A program made the position numbers and the translations under genes. Of a stretch of 64,000 bases of DNA, positions 16,709-28,731 are shown in pieces. The notes under the pieces are model-generated. The model was not told the DNA's origin. It saw nothing but the letters and a program-made list of their open reading frames with translations, and searched no databases. Source of the stretch: Streptomyces amritsarensis. GTDB taxonomy: Bacteria > Actinomycetota > Actinomycetes > Streptomycetales > Streptomycetaceae. Position 1 is the stretch's first letter; every line of letters begins with the position of its first letter. The stretch covers positions 1-64,000 of the forward strand of contig NZ_MQUR01000021.1 in assembly GCF_001953875.1 (NCBI RefSeq), given 5' to 3'.

Positions 16709-18435
16709 GCCCCCGCCTTGGCGGTGGCCAGGTCCTTGGGGGCCTGGTCAGCGGTGTCGTCGTGGAACTCGAGCTGCGCGCGCTTGTTGGCGATGAGGCC
16801 TTCAGGGCGGAAGCGCATGAGCAGGATGAGGGCGATGCCGAAGGCGAGGAGCTGGTAGTCCTGGAGGAAGGCCAGCTTCGCCGGGATCAGGAAGAGGAGT
16901 GCGGCGCCGAGGATGGGGCCGCGGATGGTGCCCATGCCGCCGAGGATGACGGCGGCGAGGAGGAACGCGGAGTTCGGCGGGACGGGCCCGGCGAAGACGT
17001 AGTTCTCGGGGACGACCGTGGTGTTGACGTGGGCCTGGACGGTGCCGGCGAGGCCGGCGAGGGTGGCGCCGAGGGCGAAGGCGATGAGCTTGACCTTGAA
17101 GCCGTTGATGCCCATGGCTTCGGCGGCGGTCTCGTCCTCGCGGATGGCGACCCAGGCGCGGCCGATGCGGCTGTTGCCGGCGCGGGCGAAGACCAGGACG
17201 ACCAGGGCCATCACCAGCAGCATCAGGAAGTAGTAGTTGGCGTAGGCGCCGAGTTCGATGCCGGCGACGATGTGGGACTCGCCGAAGTTCCACCCGAGGA
17301 TTTCGAGGTGGGGGATGTTCGGGATGCCGTTGGGGCCGTTGGTGATGTCCGGGCCGGAGGTGCCGTCGAGGTTGCCCATGGCGATGCGGAAGATTTCTCC
17401 GAAGCCGAGGGTGACGATGGCGAGGTAGTCGCCGCGCAGGCGGAGGGTCGGTGCACCGATGACCACGCCGAAGACGAGCGAGACGATGGCGCCGACGATG
17501 ACCGCCGCCCAGAAGGGGAGGTGGATGCCGAAGGCGGAGGCGGTGCTGCCGGAGACCAGGGCGGCGGCGTAGGCGCCGACGCCGAGGAAGGCGACGTATC
17601 CGAGGTCGAGGAGGCCGGCGAGGCCGACGACGATGTTCAGGCCGAGGGCGACGGTCGCGAAGATCAGGATGTTGACCGCGATCAGCGTGTAGGTGTCGCC
17701 GCTCTGCTGGATGAACGGGAAGGCGATCGCGGCGGCCGCGGTGCCGAGGAGGGTGACCTGGCGGTTGTTCGCGGTGAGGACCGAGAAGCGGGCGAGGAGG
17801 CCCGACTTGTTCAGGGCGAGGGCCGCGACGCCGACCGTGATCAGGTAGGCGACGAAGAGCTGCGGTTCCTTGTCATCGGTGTCGATGCCGAAGGTGATGA
17901 CGAAGAGGCCGAGGGCGAAGACGCCGGTGATGATGAGGATTTCGGCCCAGTTGGGCAGGGTGCTCTTGGCGGGGGTGACCTTGCGGCTGTCGTCGGGGAG
18001 CTTGTGCGCGGCGAGGGCCGGGACGAGGGAGCCGACGAGGGCGACGTAGGCGCCGGGTTCGAGGTTGACGATGCCGCCGAGGACGACGGTGATCGCGATG
18101 ACCGTGAACCAGGTGGCGGCCAGGTTGCCGAGGGCCAGGAACCAGATGGCCTTGCGGGAGCCGCCGGGGGTGAGCCAGCCGAAGCCCTTGACGCCGAGCG
18201 CGGAGAGCGCGTGGACGAGGGTGAGGGCGGCGCCGGCCAGGGTGACGTACTGGAGGTCGGCGGGGCTGCCGTAGAAGGTGAGGTCGCCGGGGAAGTCGGG
18301 GGTCCAGGTCCAGGCGAGGAAGGCGCTGACGATGGTGAGGAGGCTGCCACCGATGATCGCGTAGAGGAGCGTGGCGGGTGCGGCTGCCGTCTTCGCGGTC
18401 TGCGTCTGCGTCTGCGGGGTGGTGTTGGTGGTCAT
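16705..18435 (-). CDS. livM: ABC transporter permease LivM with long N-terminal membrane extension
   Basis: A 576-residue integral membrane protein. The LivM permease core starts at about residue 245 (TYTLIAVNILIFATVALGLN) and contains the family segment GVGAYAAALV, the cytoplasmic coupling region RAWVAIREDETAAEAMGIN and the C-terminal helices. The first 245 residues add several hydrophobic helices (near 22-42, 62-82, 97-121, 128-144, 165-184, 193-208) not needed in typical LivM. ATG at 18435 is set by the gap to livH (5 bp) and by MTTNTTPQ; frames further upstream run into livH. Confidence 0.9.
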
Positions 18436-18440
18436 GGTTC

Positions 18441-19373
18441 TCACGCCCGATCCGTGACGCGCTGGCCGAGCAGGCCTTGGGGCCGTACGAGGAGGACGAC
18501 GATGAGGAGTACGAAGGCCCAGACGTTGGACCAGGCTCCGCCGCCGAGCTGCTGCATGCCGGGGATCTCTTCGATGTAGGCGATCGAGAGGGCTTCGGCG
18601 AGTCCGAGGACGACGCCGCCGACCATGGCTCCGTAGATGTTGCCGATGCCGCCGAGGACGGCTGCGGTGAAGGCCTTGAGGCCGAGGATGAAGCCCATTT
18701 CGAAGTTGATCTGGCCCTTGTCGACGCCGTAGGCGACGGCGGCGACGGCGGCGAACGCGGCACCGATGGCGAAGGCCATGACGATGATGCGGTCGGTGTT
18801 GATGCCCATCAGCTTGGCGGTGTCGGGGTCCTGCGCGGTGGCCTGCATGGCGCGGCCGCTGCGGCTCTTCTGGACGAAGACGCCGAGGGCGAGCATGCAG
18901 AGCGGGGCGAGGATGAGGACGAAGAGGTCCGCACGCTGGATCGCGAGGCTTTCGGTGATCTTGAAGGCCGGGCCGGTGAACTCGGGGAAGCTGACGGCCT
19001 TCTTGGCGTCCGGGTAGAACTGCCAGACGAGCTGCTGGAGAGCGATCGAGAGGCCGATTGCGGTGATGAGGGGTGCGAGCCTGGGAGCGCTGCGCAGGGG
19101 GCGGTAGGCGAAGCGTTCGGCCGCGCATGCCACGGCGACGGAGCAGATGGCGCCGCCGACGATCATGACGGGTATCGCGATCAGCAGGGTGGTGCCGGTC
19201 GGGAGGATGGCGTAGGCGGTGAGCGCGCCGAAGCCGCCGATCATGAAGATCTCGCCGTGGGCGAAGTTGATGAGCTGGACGATGCCGTAGACCATGGTGT
19301 ACCCGATGGCGATGAGGCCATAGAGAGCACCGAGGGCCAGGCCGTTGGCCAGCTGTTGCGGCAGTTCGTGCAC
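18441..19373 (-). CDS. livH: Branched-chain amino acid ABC transporter permease LivH
   Basis: A 310-residue inner-membrane permease with about eight transmembrane helices. Family landmarks are QQLANGLALGALYGLIAIGY at the N-terminus, MVYGIVQLINFAHGEIFMIG, and the loop GRAMQATAQDPDTAKLMGIN that docks the ATPase. It forms the translocation pore with LivM. GTG at 19373 is chosen because GGAGG lies 7 nt upstream and it matches the usual LivH N-terminus; a longer frame to 19421 runs into the intercistronic hairpin. Confidence 0.92.
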   Translation of the reverse strand: MHELPQQLANGLALGALYGLIAIGYTMVYGIVQLINFAHGEIFMIGGFGALTAYAILPTGTTLLIAIPVMIVGGAICSVAVACAAERFAYRPLRSAPRLAPLITAIGLSIALQQLVWQFYPDAKKAVSFPEFTGPAFKITESLAIQRADLFVLILAPLCMLALGVFVQKSRSGRAMQATAQDPDTAKLMGINTDRIIVMAFAIGAAFAAVAAVAYGVDKGQINFEMGFILGLKAFTAAVLGGIGNIYGAMVGGVVLGLAEALSIAYIEEIPGMQQLGGGAWSNVWAFVLLIVVLLVRPQGLLGQRVTDRA

Positions 19374-19407
19374 CGCAGGGCCTCCGATGAGCGTGTCGGA
19401 TAAGACT

Positions 19408-19440
19408 CCGCGCGAGGGCACTGTTTGCGCCCTCGCGCGG
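19408..19440. terminator. Intercistronic hairpin between livJ and livH
   Basis: A 12-bp perfect stem (19408-19419 with 19429-19440) with a 9-nt loop, 51 bp after the livJ stop on the minus strand. Such hairpins often cause partial termination or protect the 3' end, so that the binding protein is made in excess over the permease. Confidence 0.7.
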
Positions 19441-19490
19441 CGTTGGTTCAGGTGTTGCGCGTGTTACGGGTGGTGCTGGGTGTTACGGGC

Positions 19491-20723
19491 TTACTGGTTG
19501 AAGGTGTCGCTCTTGACGTCGACCCACTTGCCGCCCTCGACCTTGTAGACGGTGAGCTGCTTGTTGGTGGTGTCGCCGTACTGGTCGAAGGCGACCTTGC
19601 CGGTCACGCCCTCGAAGGAGACCTTGCCGAGGGCCTCGACGACCTTGGCGCGGGCGTCGTCGGGGAGCTTGCCGTTGTTGGCGGCGGCGACGGCCTTGAC
19701 GGCCTGGATGACGGCCCAGCCGGCGTCGTAGGAGTAGCCACCGTAGGCGGCGTACGGGTCCTTGTAGCCCTCGGCCTTGTAGTCCTCGATGAACTTCTTG
19801 GCGGTGTCCAGCTTCTCGACCGGGTAGCCGATGGAGGTGGAGAGGTCGCCCTCGTTGGCCTCGCCGGAGGCGCTGATGAAGGCGGGGTCCTGGATGCCGT
19901 CGCCGCCCATGAGCGGGACGTTGGCGCCGGTCTTCTTGATCTGGTCGGCGAGGAGGCCGCCCTCGGGGTACTGGCCGCCGAAGTAGACGGAGTCGGCGCC
20001 GGAGGACTTGACCTTGTCGGCGGTGGAGGAGAAGTCGGTCTCCTTCACGGTGACGTGGTCGGTGCCGACGATCTCGCCGCCGAGCTTCTTGAACTCGTCG
20101 GAGAAGATGGCGGCGAGGCCGGCGCCGTAGGTCTGCTTGTCGTCGACGACGAAGACCTTCTTCTTGCCGGCGTCCTTGAAGAGGTACTGGGCGGCGAACT
20201 TGCCCTGGACCACGTCGGTGGCGGCGGTGCGGAAGTAGGTGTCGAAGGGGCGCTTGAACTCGCCCTTGCCCCAGTTGTCGCCCTGGCTGAGCGCGGGGTT
20301 GGTGTTGGCGGGGGAGACCTGGGCCAGCTTGGCGGAGGCGAAGACGCCCTGCATCTGCTGGGCGACGCCCGAGTTCAGCGGGCCGACGACGCCGACGACG
20401 TCCTTGTTGCCGACGAGCTTGGTGGCGTTGGCCTGACCGGAGGCCGGGACGGCCTGGTCGTCGAGGGCCTCGACCTTGAACTCGATGCCCGGGACCTCGT
20501 TGTTCTTGTTGGCCGTCTTGGCCGCGAGGTCCACGGAGTTCTTGATGCCCTGACCGAGAGCGGAGAGGGAACCGGTGAGCGGGGCGTCGACGCCGATGAC
20601 GACGACGGTCTTCTTGCCGCCGCTGTTGTCCTTGGAGCCTCCGTCGCGCGATCCGCAAGCGGTGAGGGTCAGTGCTCCCGTGGTGATCACGGTGGTGAGG
20701 ATGAGCAAAGAACGGTGTCGCAC
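19491..20723 (-). CDS. livJ: Branched-chain amino acid ABC transporter substrate-binding lipoprotein LivJ
   Basis: A 410-residue lipoprotein that captures the substrate outside the membrane and delivers it to LivHM. A signal peptide ends in the lipobox LTAC with lipid-attachment Cys23. The rest is a type I periplasmic-binding fold (VVVIGVDAPLTGSLSALGQG, VVGVVGPLNSGVAQQ, VFVVDDKQTYGAG). GTG at 20723 is preferred over the longer frame because AAGGAAG lies just upstream and the signal peptide begins there. It heads the livJHMGF operon. Confidence 0.93.
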   Translation of the reverse strand: MRHRSLLILTTVITTGALTLTACGSRDGGSKDNSGGKKTVVVIGVDAPLTGSLSALGQGIKNSVDLAAKTANKNNEVPGIEFKVEALDDQAVPASGQANATKLVGNKDVVGVVGPLNSGVAQQMQGVFASAKLAQVSPANTNPALSQGDNWGKGEFKRPFDTYFRTAATDVVQGKFAAQYLFKDAGKKKVFVVDDKQTYGAGLAAIFSDEFKKLGGEIVGTDHVTVKETDFSSTADKVKSSGADSVYFGGQYPEGGLLADQIKKTGANVPLMGGDGIQDPAFISASGEANEGDLSTSIGYPVEKLDTAKKFIEDYKAEGYKDPYAAYGGYSYDAGWAVIQAVKAVAAANNGKLPDDARAKVVEALGKVSFEGVTGKVAFDQYGDTTNKQLTVYKVEGGKWVDVKSDTFNQ

Positions 20724-21263
20724 GATTCTTCCTTTCCCTGGCGCAGCCCTCTGTCGAGGTGCCGTTGGGTCGCCGGGCCGCACTGGAGAGGTCCACGGCC
20801 GTGCTGATTCGCGCCCTGCGGCGCGGTGACTGGCCGTGACTCTAGGGCCGAGGTGGCGAGCACCGGGAGGCGGGAAAGGAGGATGTGACGCTCTTGTTAT
20901 GCCAAGGCCAAGAATGTGTGGTGGGAGTTTAAACAAAACGGACATTTAGGTGCCCTTGAGATCGTCCGCATGGTGAGAAATCGCAGTTCCTCTAAGGGGC
21001 TTGAGGGCTTCATGCTCCTGTCCGGGATCAAATTGAGCCGAATGTGGCTGCGCGTGCCCGAAAGAATCCTCCGGGTGGCCATTCTCAAGGGAAAAGGCGG
21101 ATTCGAGCCGTCTTGGGAATTACGCAGAGTGATGATTTCGGCGTTGTGTCGGGACTGTGAACGATCTTGTTCTGGCGGCGTTAGGGCCTCCCACCTGCGG
21201 TTCGTCCCTCCGGGCGCATCTGCCCGGAAGACGGACAGCGTGCTCGGAATGCGGTGACGCCGG
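20724..21263. other. Long AT-richer region upstream of livJ
   Basis: 540 bp without a convincing gene. About 20880-21180 is visibly poorer in GC than its flanks and has runs such as AGTTTAAACAAAACG. Short frames on both strands (62 and 113 codons) lack Streptomyces codon bias. It probably holds the livJ promoter and regulatory sites; I could not fix a -35/-10 pair (TAGAGT on the minus strand near 20840 is one candidate -10). Confidence 0.5.
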
Positions 21264-21665
21264 TCACAGCGGAGGGCGCTGGTTCTCCGAGCTGCCGGTC
21301 GCGCCGCCCTGCTCGGCGCAGCGTTGCGCCACGAAGCGGTCGATCAGCTCAAGTGCCTTGTCCCGCCCGGAAGTTCGCTCTTGCGCGCGTCCTGCGGCCA
21401 CCGCGTCCTCGTGGATCGCGTACTGGTCGTTGGACAGGCCCTTCTGCTCCCAGTCGAGGCCGGACCACCTGGTGCCCAGGAGGGTCTCCTTCGCCCAGTA
21501 GGACACCAGGCTCGTGCACACCTGTACGGGCGAGGCGGGGGTGGGGGCGGACGGGCTCGCGGAACCCGCCGCGGAGGGTGGCGCGGAGGATGGGCATCCG
21601 GTCAGGGCGAGCGCCGCGAGGAGGGTGGGGGCGGCGTACCGGGCCGTGCGTGGCGTGGTCCCCAT
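21264..21665 (-). CDS. Small secreted lipoprotein of unknown function
   Basis: A 133-residue protein I do not recognise. It has a signal peptide and lipobox LTGC (Cys about residue 23), a Ser/Pro/Ala-rich linker to about residue 47, then a compact domain containing two further Cys (VCTSLVSYWAKE and FVAQRCAEQ). ATG at 21665 is strongly supported: TTGTCT and TACCGT spaced by 17 bp lie immediately before it, with 6 nt between the -10 and the ATG, indicating a leaderless mRNA. The gene stands alone. Confidence 0.75.
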   Translation of the reverse strand: MGTTPRTARYAAPTLLAALALTGCPSSAPPSAAGSASPSAPTPASPVQVCTSLVSYWAKETLLGTRWSGLDWEQKGLSNDQYAIHEDAVAAGRAQERTSGRDKALELIDRFVAQRCAEQGGATGSSENQRPPL

Positions 21666-21671
21666 GGGGGG

Positions 21672-21700
21672 ACGGTAGGCGGTGGCCGGCGGTGAGACAA
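21672..21700 (-). promoter_or_regulatory. Leaderless promoter of the lipoprotein gene
   Basis: Reading on the minus strand: TTGTCT (21700-21695), 17-bp spacer, TACCGT (21677-21672), then 6 nt to the ATG. Confidence 0.7.
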
Positions 21701-21871
21701 CAGATGTCACCGCAGAGCGTGCGGACTGGCGGATTCCGGGCGGTTGCGGCGCCGGTCGCCCGGGCGGACGCGCTGCGGGAGCTGCGCCGGAGCCTCGGCG
21801 CGGCCGGGAGGGGCCGGCCTGGGCTCCGGCGGCGGGTGGGCGGCCTGCTCGTCGGGGCTGTGCGGGCCGGG

Positions 21872-22363
21872 TCAGGCCTGGGAGTGGGCCTCGGCGCCGC
21901 CGGCGACCTGGTCGACGTCGCGCAGCAGGCAGGTCAGGCGGGCGGTGCAGATCCGCTTGTCCTGCTCGTCGGTGATGACGATCTCGAAGGTGGTGGTCGA
22001 GCGGCCGCGGTGGACCGGGGTGGCGACGCCGGTGACGATGCCGGTGCGGGCGCCCCGGTGGTGGGTGCAGTTCAGGTCCACGCCGACGGCGATCTTGCCG
22101 ATGCCGCCGTGCATCATGGCGCCGATCGAGCCGAGGGTCTCGGCCAGGACGGCGGAGGCCCCGCCGTGCAGCAGTCCGTAGGGCTGGGTGTTGCCCTTGA
22201 CGGGCATGGTGGCGACGACGCGGTCGGCCGAGGCCTCCAGGATGCGGATGTCCATGCGCTCGCCGAGGTCTCCGGCCGAGAACAGCGCGGGCAGGTCGAC
22301 GCCCAGGGCCGCGTACTCGTCGAGGACCTCCTGCGGGAACTTCACTGCGTGCTGCTCAGCCAT
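21872..22363 (-). CDS. PaaI-family hotdog-fold thioesterase
   Basis: A 163-residue acyl-CoA thioesterase. The hotdog core shows GNTQPYGLLHGGASAVLAET, the PaaI signature in which the HGG loop and the later acidic residue form the active site, and VGVDLNCTHHRGARTG. The natural acyl-CoA is unknown; relatives act on phenylacetyl-CoA or hydroxybenzoyl-CoA. It is downstream of, and in the same direction as, the molybdopterin oxidoreductase (54 bp gap), so co-transcription is likely. Confidence 0.88.
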   Translation of the reverse strand: MAEQHAVKFPQEVLDEYAALGVDLPALFSAGDLGERMDIRILEASADRVVATMPVKGNTQPYGLLHGGASAVLAETLGSIGAMMHGGIGKIAVGVDLNCTHHRGARTGIVTGVATPVHRGRSTTTFEIVITDEQDKRICTARLTCLLRDVDQVAGGAEAHSQA

Positions 22364-22417
22364 GGTCGGGCTCCGTTCGTCAACGCTCGTTAACCATCAA
22401 TTCCTGAGGTCGTTCTA

Positions 22418-24688
<2,271 letters not shown>

Positions 24689-24875
24689 CGCGCTCCCCTT
24701 CGAGCGTACGTACGGGTGCAGCACGGGTGGCCGCGTGCTTCGATCCTTGCACGACCCACGGGTTCCGGGGGAGGGCGGTCCGGTGCTCGCGGCACCCGGC
24801 CGGGTGCGCCGGGGGCGTCCCGTGGGGCGGATGCGCCGGGGGAGGCGACCGGCCTGAATTGTCGGTGGGGGCGCC

Positions 24876-24881
24876 TAGGAT
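24876..24881 (+). promoter_or_regulatory. Probable polA -10 element
   Basis: TAGGAT lies 7 nt before the GTG start, with a weak CCTGAA at -35 spacing (17 bp). This implies a leaderless or nearly leaderless polA mRNA. Confidence 0.5.
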
Positions 24882-24888
24882 CGGGGGC

Positions 24889-27612
24889 GTGGCAGATTCA
24901 GCATCGAAGAAGACGGACCAGACGACCGCAGCGGACCGCCCCCGCCTGATGCTCATGGACGGGCACTCCCTGGCGTACCGGGCGTTCTTCGCGCTGCCCG
25001 CGGAGAACTTCACCACCGCGACGGGGCAGCCGACCAACGCCATCTACGGCTTCGCGTCGATGCTGGCGAACACGCTGCGCGACGAGGCGCCCACGCACTT
25101 CGCGGTGGCGTTCGACGTGTCCCGCAAGACGTGGCGTTCGACGGAGTTCCCCGAGTACAAGGCGAACCGCTCCAAGACGCCCGACGAGTTCAAGGGGCAG
25201 GTCGAGCTGATCGGCGAGCTCCTCGACGCGATGAAGGTGCCGCGGTTCGCGGTCGACGGCTTCGAGGCCGACGACGTGATCGCGACGCTGGCGACGCAGG
25301 CGGAGGCACTCGGTTTCGAGGTGCTGATCGTCACCGGCGACCGGGACTCCTTCCAGCTCGTGTCCGAGCACACCACCGTGCTGTACCCGACCAAGGGCGT
25401 CTCGGAGCTGACCCGCTTCACGCCGGAGAAGGTCGAGGAGAAGTACGGACTCACCCCGCAGCAGTACCCGGACTTCGCGGCCCTGCGCGGCGACCCGTCC
25501 GACAACCTCCCCGGCATCCCGGGCGTCGGCGAGAAGACCGCCGCCAAGTGGATCAACCAGTTCGGGTCGTTCGCGGAGCTGGTGGAGCGCGCCGACGAGG
25601 TCAAGGGCAAGGCCGGGCAGAACTTCCGGGACCACCTGGAGTCCGTCAGGCTCAACCGGGTCCTGACCGAGATGGTCAAGGACGTGGAGCTGCCCAAGGG
25701 CGCCGCCGACCTGGGCCGCCTGCCCTACGACCGGGCCGCGGTGACCGGCGTCCTGGACGTGCTGGAGATCCGCAACCCCTCGCTGCGCGAGCGGCTGCTG
25801 GCCGTGGACCCGGGAGCGGCCGAGCAGGAGGCGGCTCCGGCGCCCGCGGCCGGGGTGGAGCTCGACGCGTCCGTGCTGGGCACGGGCGAGCTGGCGCCGT
25901 GGCTGGAGAGCCACGCGGGCGGTCCGCTGGGTGTCGCGACCGTCGACAGCTGGGCGCTGGGCCAGGGCAGCATCGCCGAGATCGCGCTGGCCGCCGCCGG
26001 AGGGGCCGCCGCCTGGTTCACGCCCGCCGAGCTGGACGAGAGCGACGAGCGGGCCTTCGCGGCCTGGGCGTCCGACGCGGCCCGCCCCAAGGTCGTGCAC
26101 AACGCCAAGGGCCTGATGCGGGTCTTCCCCGAGCACGGCTGGAGCCTCGCCGGCGTCACCATGGACACCGCGCTCGCCGCCTACCTGGTCAAGCCCGGCC
26201 GACGCTCGTTCGCACTGGACGCCCTGTCCACGGAGTACCTGCACCGTGAGCTGGCCCCCGCCGCCGCCGACGGGCAGCTGGCCTTCGGCGCCGACGAGAC
26301 GGCCGAGGCCGAGGCGCTGATGGCGCAGGCCCGCGCCGTTCTGGACCTGGGCGACGCGTTCTCCGGCAGGCTCACCGAGGTGGGCGCCGCGGAGCTGCTG
26401 CACGACATGGAGCTGCCGACCTCCGAGCTGCTCGCCCGGATGGAGCGCGCCGGCATCGCCGCCGACCGCGACCACCTGGAAGCCATGGAGCAGCAGTTCG
26501 CGGGAGCCGTGCAGCAGGCGGTCAAGGAGGCGCACGCCGCGGTCGGCCACGAGTTCAACCTCGGCTCGCCCAAGCAGCTCCAGGAGGTCTTCTTCGGCGA
26601 GCTGGACCTGCCGAAGACGAAGAAGACCAAGACCGGCTACACCACGGACGCCGACGCGCTGGCCTGGCTGGCCACGCAGACCGACCACGAACTCCCGGTG
26701 ATCATGCTCCGCCACCGGGAGCAGGCCAAGCTGCGCGTCACCGTCGAGGGCCTGGTCAAGACCATCGCCGCGGACGGCCGGGTGCACACCAGCTTCAGCC
26801 AGACCGTCGCCGCGACCGGCCGCCTGTCCTCCACCGACCCGAACCTGCAGAACGTGCCGGTGCGCACCGACGAGGGACGCGCCATCCGCCGCGGCTTCGT
26901 CGTCGGCGAGGGCTTCGAGTCGCTGATGACGGCCGACTACAGCCAGATCGAGCTGCGCGTGATGGCCCACCTCTCCGAGGACGCGGGCCTGATCGAGGCG
27001 TTCGCCTCCGGCGAGGACCTGCACACCACCGTCGCCTCCCAGGTCTTCGGCGTGGAGCGCGACCAGGTCGACGCCGAGATGCGCCGCAAGATCAAGGCCA
27101 TGTCCTACGGCCTGGCCTACGGGCTGTCCGCCTTCGGCCTCTCCCAGCAGCTGGGCATCGAGCCCGCCGAGGCGCGCGGCCTGATGGAGACCTTCTTCGA
27201 GCGCTTCGGCGGGGTCCGCGACTACCTCCAGCGCGTGGTGGACGAGGCCCGGGCCACCGGCTACACGGCGACGATCTTCGGCCGCCGCCGGTACCTGCCC
27301 GACCTCAACAGCGACAACCGCCAGCGCCGCGAGGCCGCCGAGCGGATGGCGCTCAACGCCCCGATCCAGGGCACCGCAGCCGACATCGTCAAGGTCGCGA
27401 TGCTGCGCGTGGACAAGGCGATCACCGAGGCGGGCCTGCGCTCGCGCATGCTGCTCCAGGTCCACGACGAAATCGTGCTGGAGATCGCCCCCGGCGAGCG
27501 CGAGCGGGTGGAGGAGCTGGTGCGCCGCGAGATGGGCGCCGCCGTCGAGCTCCGCGCCCCGCTGGACGTGTCGGTGGGCGTCGGCTCCGACTGGGAGTCC
27601 GCCGCGCACTGA
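24889..27612 (+). CDS. polA: DNA polymerase I
   Basis: A 907-residue DNA polymerase I for Okazaki fragment processing and excision repair. The N-terminal 5'-nuclease domain (about residues 20-310) has LMLMDGHSLAYRAFF, DGFEADDVIATLA and the PGVGEKTA loop. The middle 3'-exonuclease domain is degenerate, lacking the DXE metal motif, as is usual in actinobacteria. The polymerase domain has motif A DYSQIELR (Asp683), motif B RRKIKAMSYGLAYG and motif C QVHDEIVLE. GTG at 24889 is chosen from the nearby -10 and the conserved start of the nuclease domain. Confidence 0.97.
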   Translation: MADSASKKTDQTTAADRPRLMLMDGHSLAYRAFFALPAENFTTATGQPTNAIYGFASMLANTLRDEAPTHFAVAFDVSRKTWRSTEFPEYKANRSKTPDEFKGQVELIGELLDAMKVPRFAVDGFEADDVIATLATQAEALGFEVLIVTGDRDSFQLVSEHTTVLYPTKGVSELTRFTPEKVEEKYGLTPQQYPDFAALRGDPSDNLPGIPGVGEKTAAKWINQFGSFAELVERADEVKGKAGQNFRDHLESVRLNRVLTEMVKDVELPKGAADLGRLPYDRAAVTGVLDVLEIRNPSLRERLLAVDPGAAEQEAAPAPAAGVELDASVLGTGELAPWLESHAGGPLGVATVDSWALGQGSIAEIALAAAGGAAAWFTPAELDESDERAFAAWASDAARPKVVHNAKGLMRVFPEHGWSLAGVTMDTALAAYLVKPGRRSFALDALSTEYLHRELAPAAADGQLAFGADETAEAEALMAQARAVLDLGDAFSGRLTEVGAAELLHDMELPTSELLARMERAGIAADRDHLEAMEQQFAGAVQQAVKEAHAAVGHEFNLGSPKQLQEVFFGELDLPKTKKTKTGYTTDADALAWLATQTDHELPVIMLRHREQAKLRVTVEGLVKTIAADGRVHTSFSQTVAATGRLSSTDPNLQNVPVRTDEGRAIRRGFVVGEGFESLMTADYSQIELRVMAHLSEDAGLIEAFASGEDLHTTVASQVFGVERDQVDAEMRRKIKAMSYGLAYGLSAFGLSQQLGIEPAEARGLMETFFERFGGVRDYLQRVVDEARATGYTATIFGRRRYLPDLNSDNRQRREAAERMALNAPIQGTAADIVKVAMLRVDKAITEAGLRSRMLLQVHDEIVLEIAPGERERVEELVRREMGAAVELRAPLDVSVGVGSDWESAAH

Positions 27613-27635
27613 CCTAATACGACCACGCGCGGCAG

Positions 27636-27672
27636 CGCCCGTCCCCGTCCGCTCAGGCGGCGGGGACGGGCG
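27636..27672. terminator. Terminator between polA and the convergent DUF4184 gene
   Basis: A 12-bp perfect stem (27636-27647 with 27661-27672) and a 13-nt loop. The right arm lies inside the last codons of the convergent gene. Confidence 0.7.
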
Positions 27673-28546
27673 TTCGCGTCTCCTCGTCCGCGCGGTCCCC
27701 GCGGTCTCCCCGGTCTGCGCGGTGCCCGTCGCGTCCCCGGTCGCGCCACTGCCGCAGGCGGACGAGGACCCCGTACACCAGCAGGGACACGCACAGGCCG
27801 CCGCCCGCCCCGAAGCAGACCGTCGGGATGATGTCGAGGGGCGTACGGATCCGGTCGAAGAAGGTGAAGAAGCGGATCACCCGGAACGTCACCCCGGCCG
27901 CGACGCCCGCCGCGATCAGCGCCAGCGCACCCCGGTGCTCCGCGCGGCCGAGCACCGGCACGGACGCGGGCGGCCTGCCGTCGGGCAGCCGGCGCAGCGC
28001 GGTCGCCGTGAACCACAGCAGCGCGCCAGCCGCGATCGCCGAAGTGCCGTACTGCAGGAAGGTGTAGGCCGGGAAGCCGAAGGCCACGGGCTCACCCAGC
28101 CAGGGAAGCGCGTTCGTCCCCCACCGGTCCAGGTGCGTGAAGCTGTCCCACAGCACGTGCGTCAGCGAACCGATGACCGCCGACACGTAGAACCAGGCGG
28201 CGAACACGGGCAGTCGGCGGCGGGTACGCCATTCCTCGCCCCGGACGAACGCGTGCACCCTGCCCTGCCACCCGCCCGGCAGGAGCGCGACGAGGGGCTC
28301 GCGCAGCAGCAGCCAGCCCCCCACGAGCAGCGCGGTGAGGACCGCGTCCAGCGTGAAGATCCCGAGCAGCGAGTGCGTGACGCTCCCGTACGCCATGAAG
28401 CCCTCGACGACCGCGTCGGTGAAGTAGAAGGTGTCCGGCGCGAAGGAGCCGAGGACCATCGCGGAGGCGACGAGGGGGCCCCGTGCACGCCCCGTCCGGC
28501 GGATGGCCGGAAGTACGGCGGCCGCATGGCTGAGAGTGAACGGCAT
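27653..28546 (-). CDS. DUF4184 family membrane protein
   Basis: A 297-residue integral membrane protein. MPFTLSHAAAVLPAIRR and the later SLTHVLWDSFTH are hallmarks of DUF4184, which resembles membrane-bound metal-dependent hydrolases (His/Asp clusters) although no activity is proven. Five to seven hydrophobic helices are visible. The last 30 residues are Arg/Asp-rich repeats (RDRGRDGHRADRGDRGDRAD), probably cytoplasmic. ATG at 28546 has AGAAGAGG 4 nt upstream. Confidence 0.85.
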   Translation of the reverse strand: MPFTLSHAAAVLPAIRRTGRARGPLVASAMVLGSFAPDTFYFTDAVVEGFMAYGSVTHSLLGIFTLDAVLTALLVGGWLLLREPLVALLPGGWQGRVHAFVRGEEWRTRRRLPVFAAWFYVSAVIGSLTHVLWDSFTHLDRWGTNALPWLGEPVAFGFPAYTFLQYGTSAIAAGALLWFTATALRRLPDGRPPASVPVLGRAEHRGALALIAAGVAAGVTFRVIRFFTFFDRIRTPLDIIPTVCFGAGGGLCVSLLVYGVLVRLRQWRDRGRDGHRADRGDRGDRADEETRTPVPAA

Positions 28547-28731
28547 GACACCTCTTCTGCGCGCTGCTGGGCGGTCGTTCCCCCTTGGGGCCGATGCGCC
28601 CGAAGGGTCCCGACAGTATGCGTGAGCTGCCCGTGGACGTGGGGATCCGGTGAAATCCGGCCCGTGATACGTGCCCGTGGAAGGGAGTTGACGTAGGGTC
28701 ACGCGGACGTCGAGGGGGAGGGGTCCGGCTC

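Noticed and set aside
20897..21257. Small overlapping frames on both strands upstream of livJ
   Set aside because: Lower GC and no third-position bias; no Shine-Dalgarno or recognisable domain.
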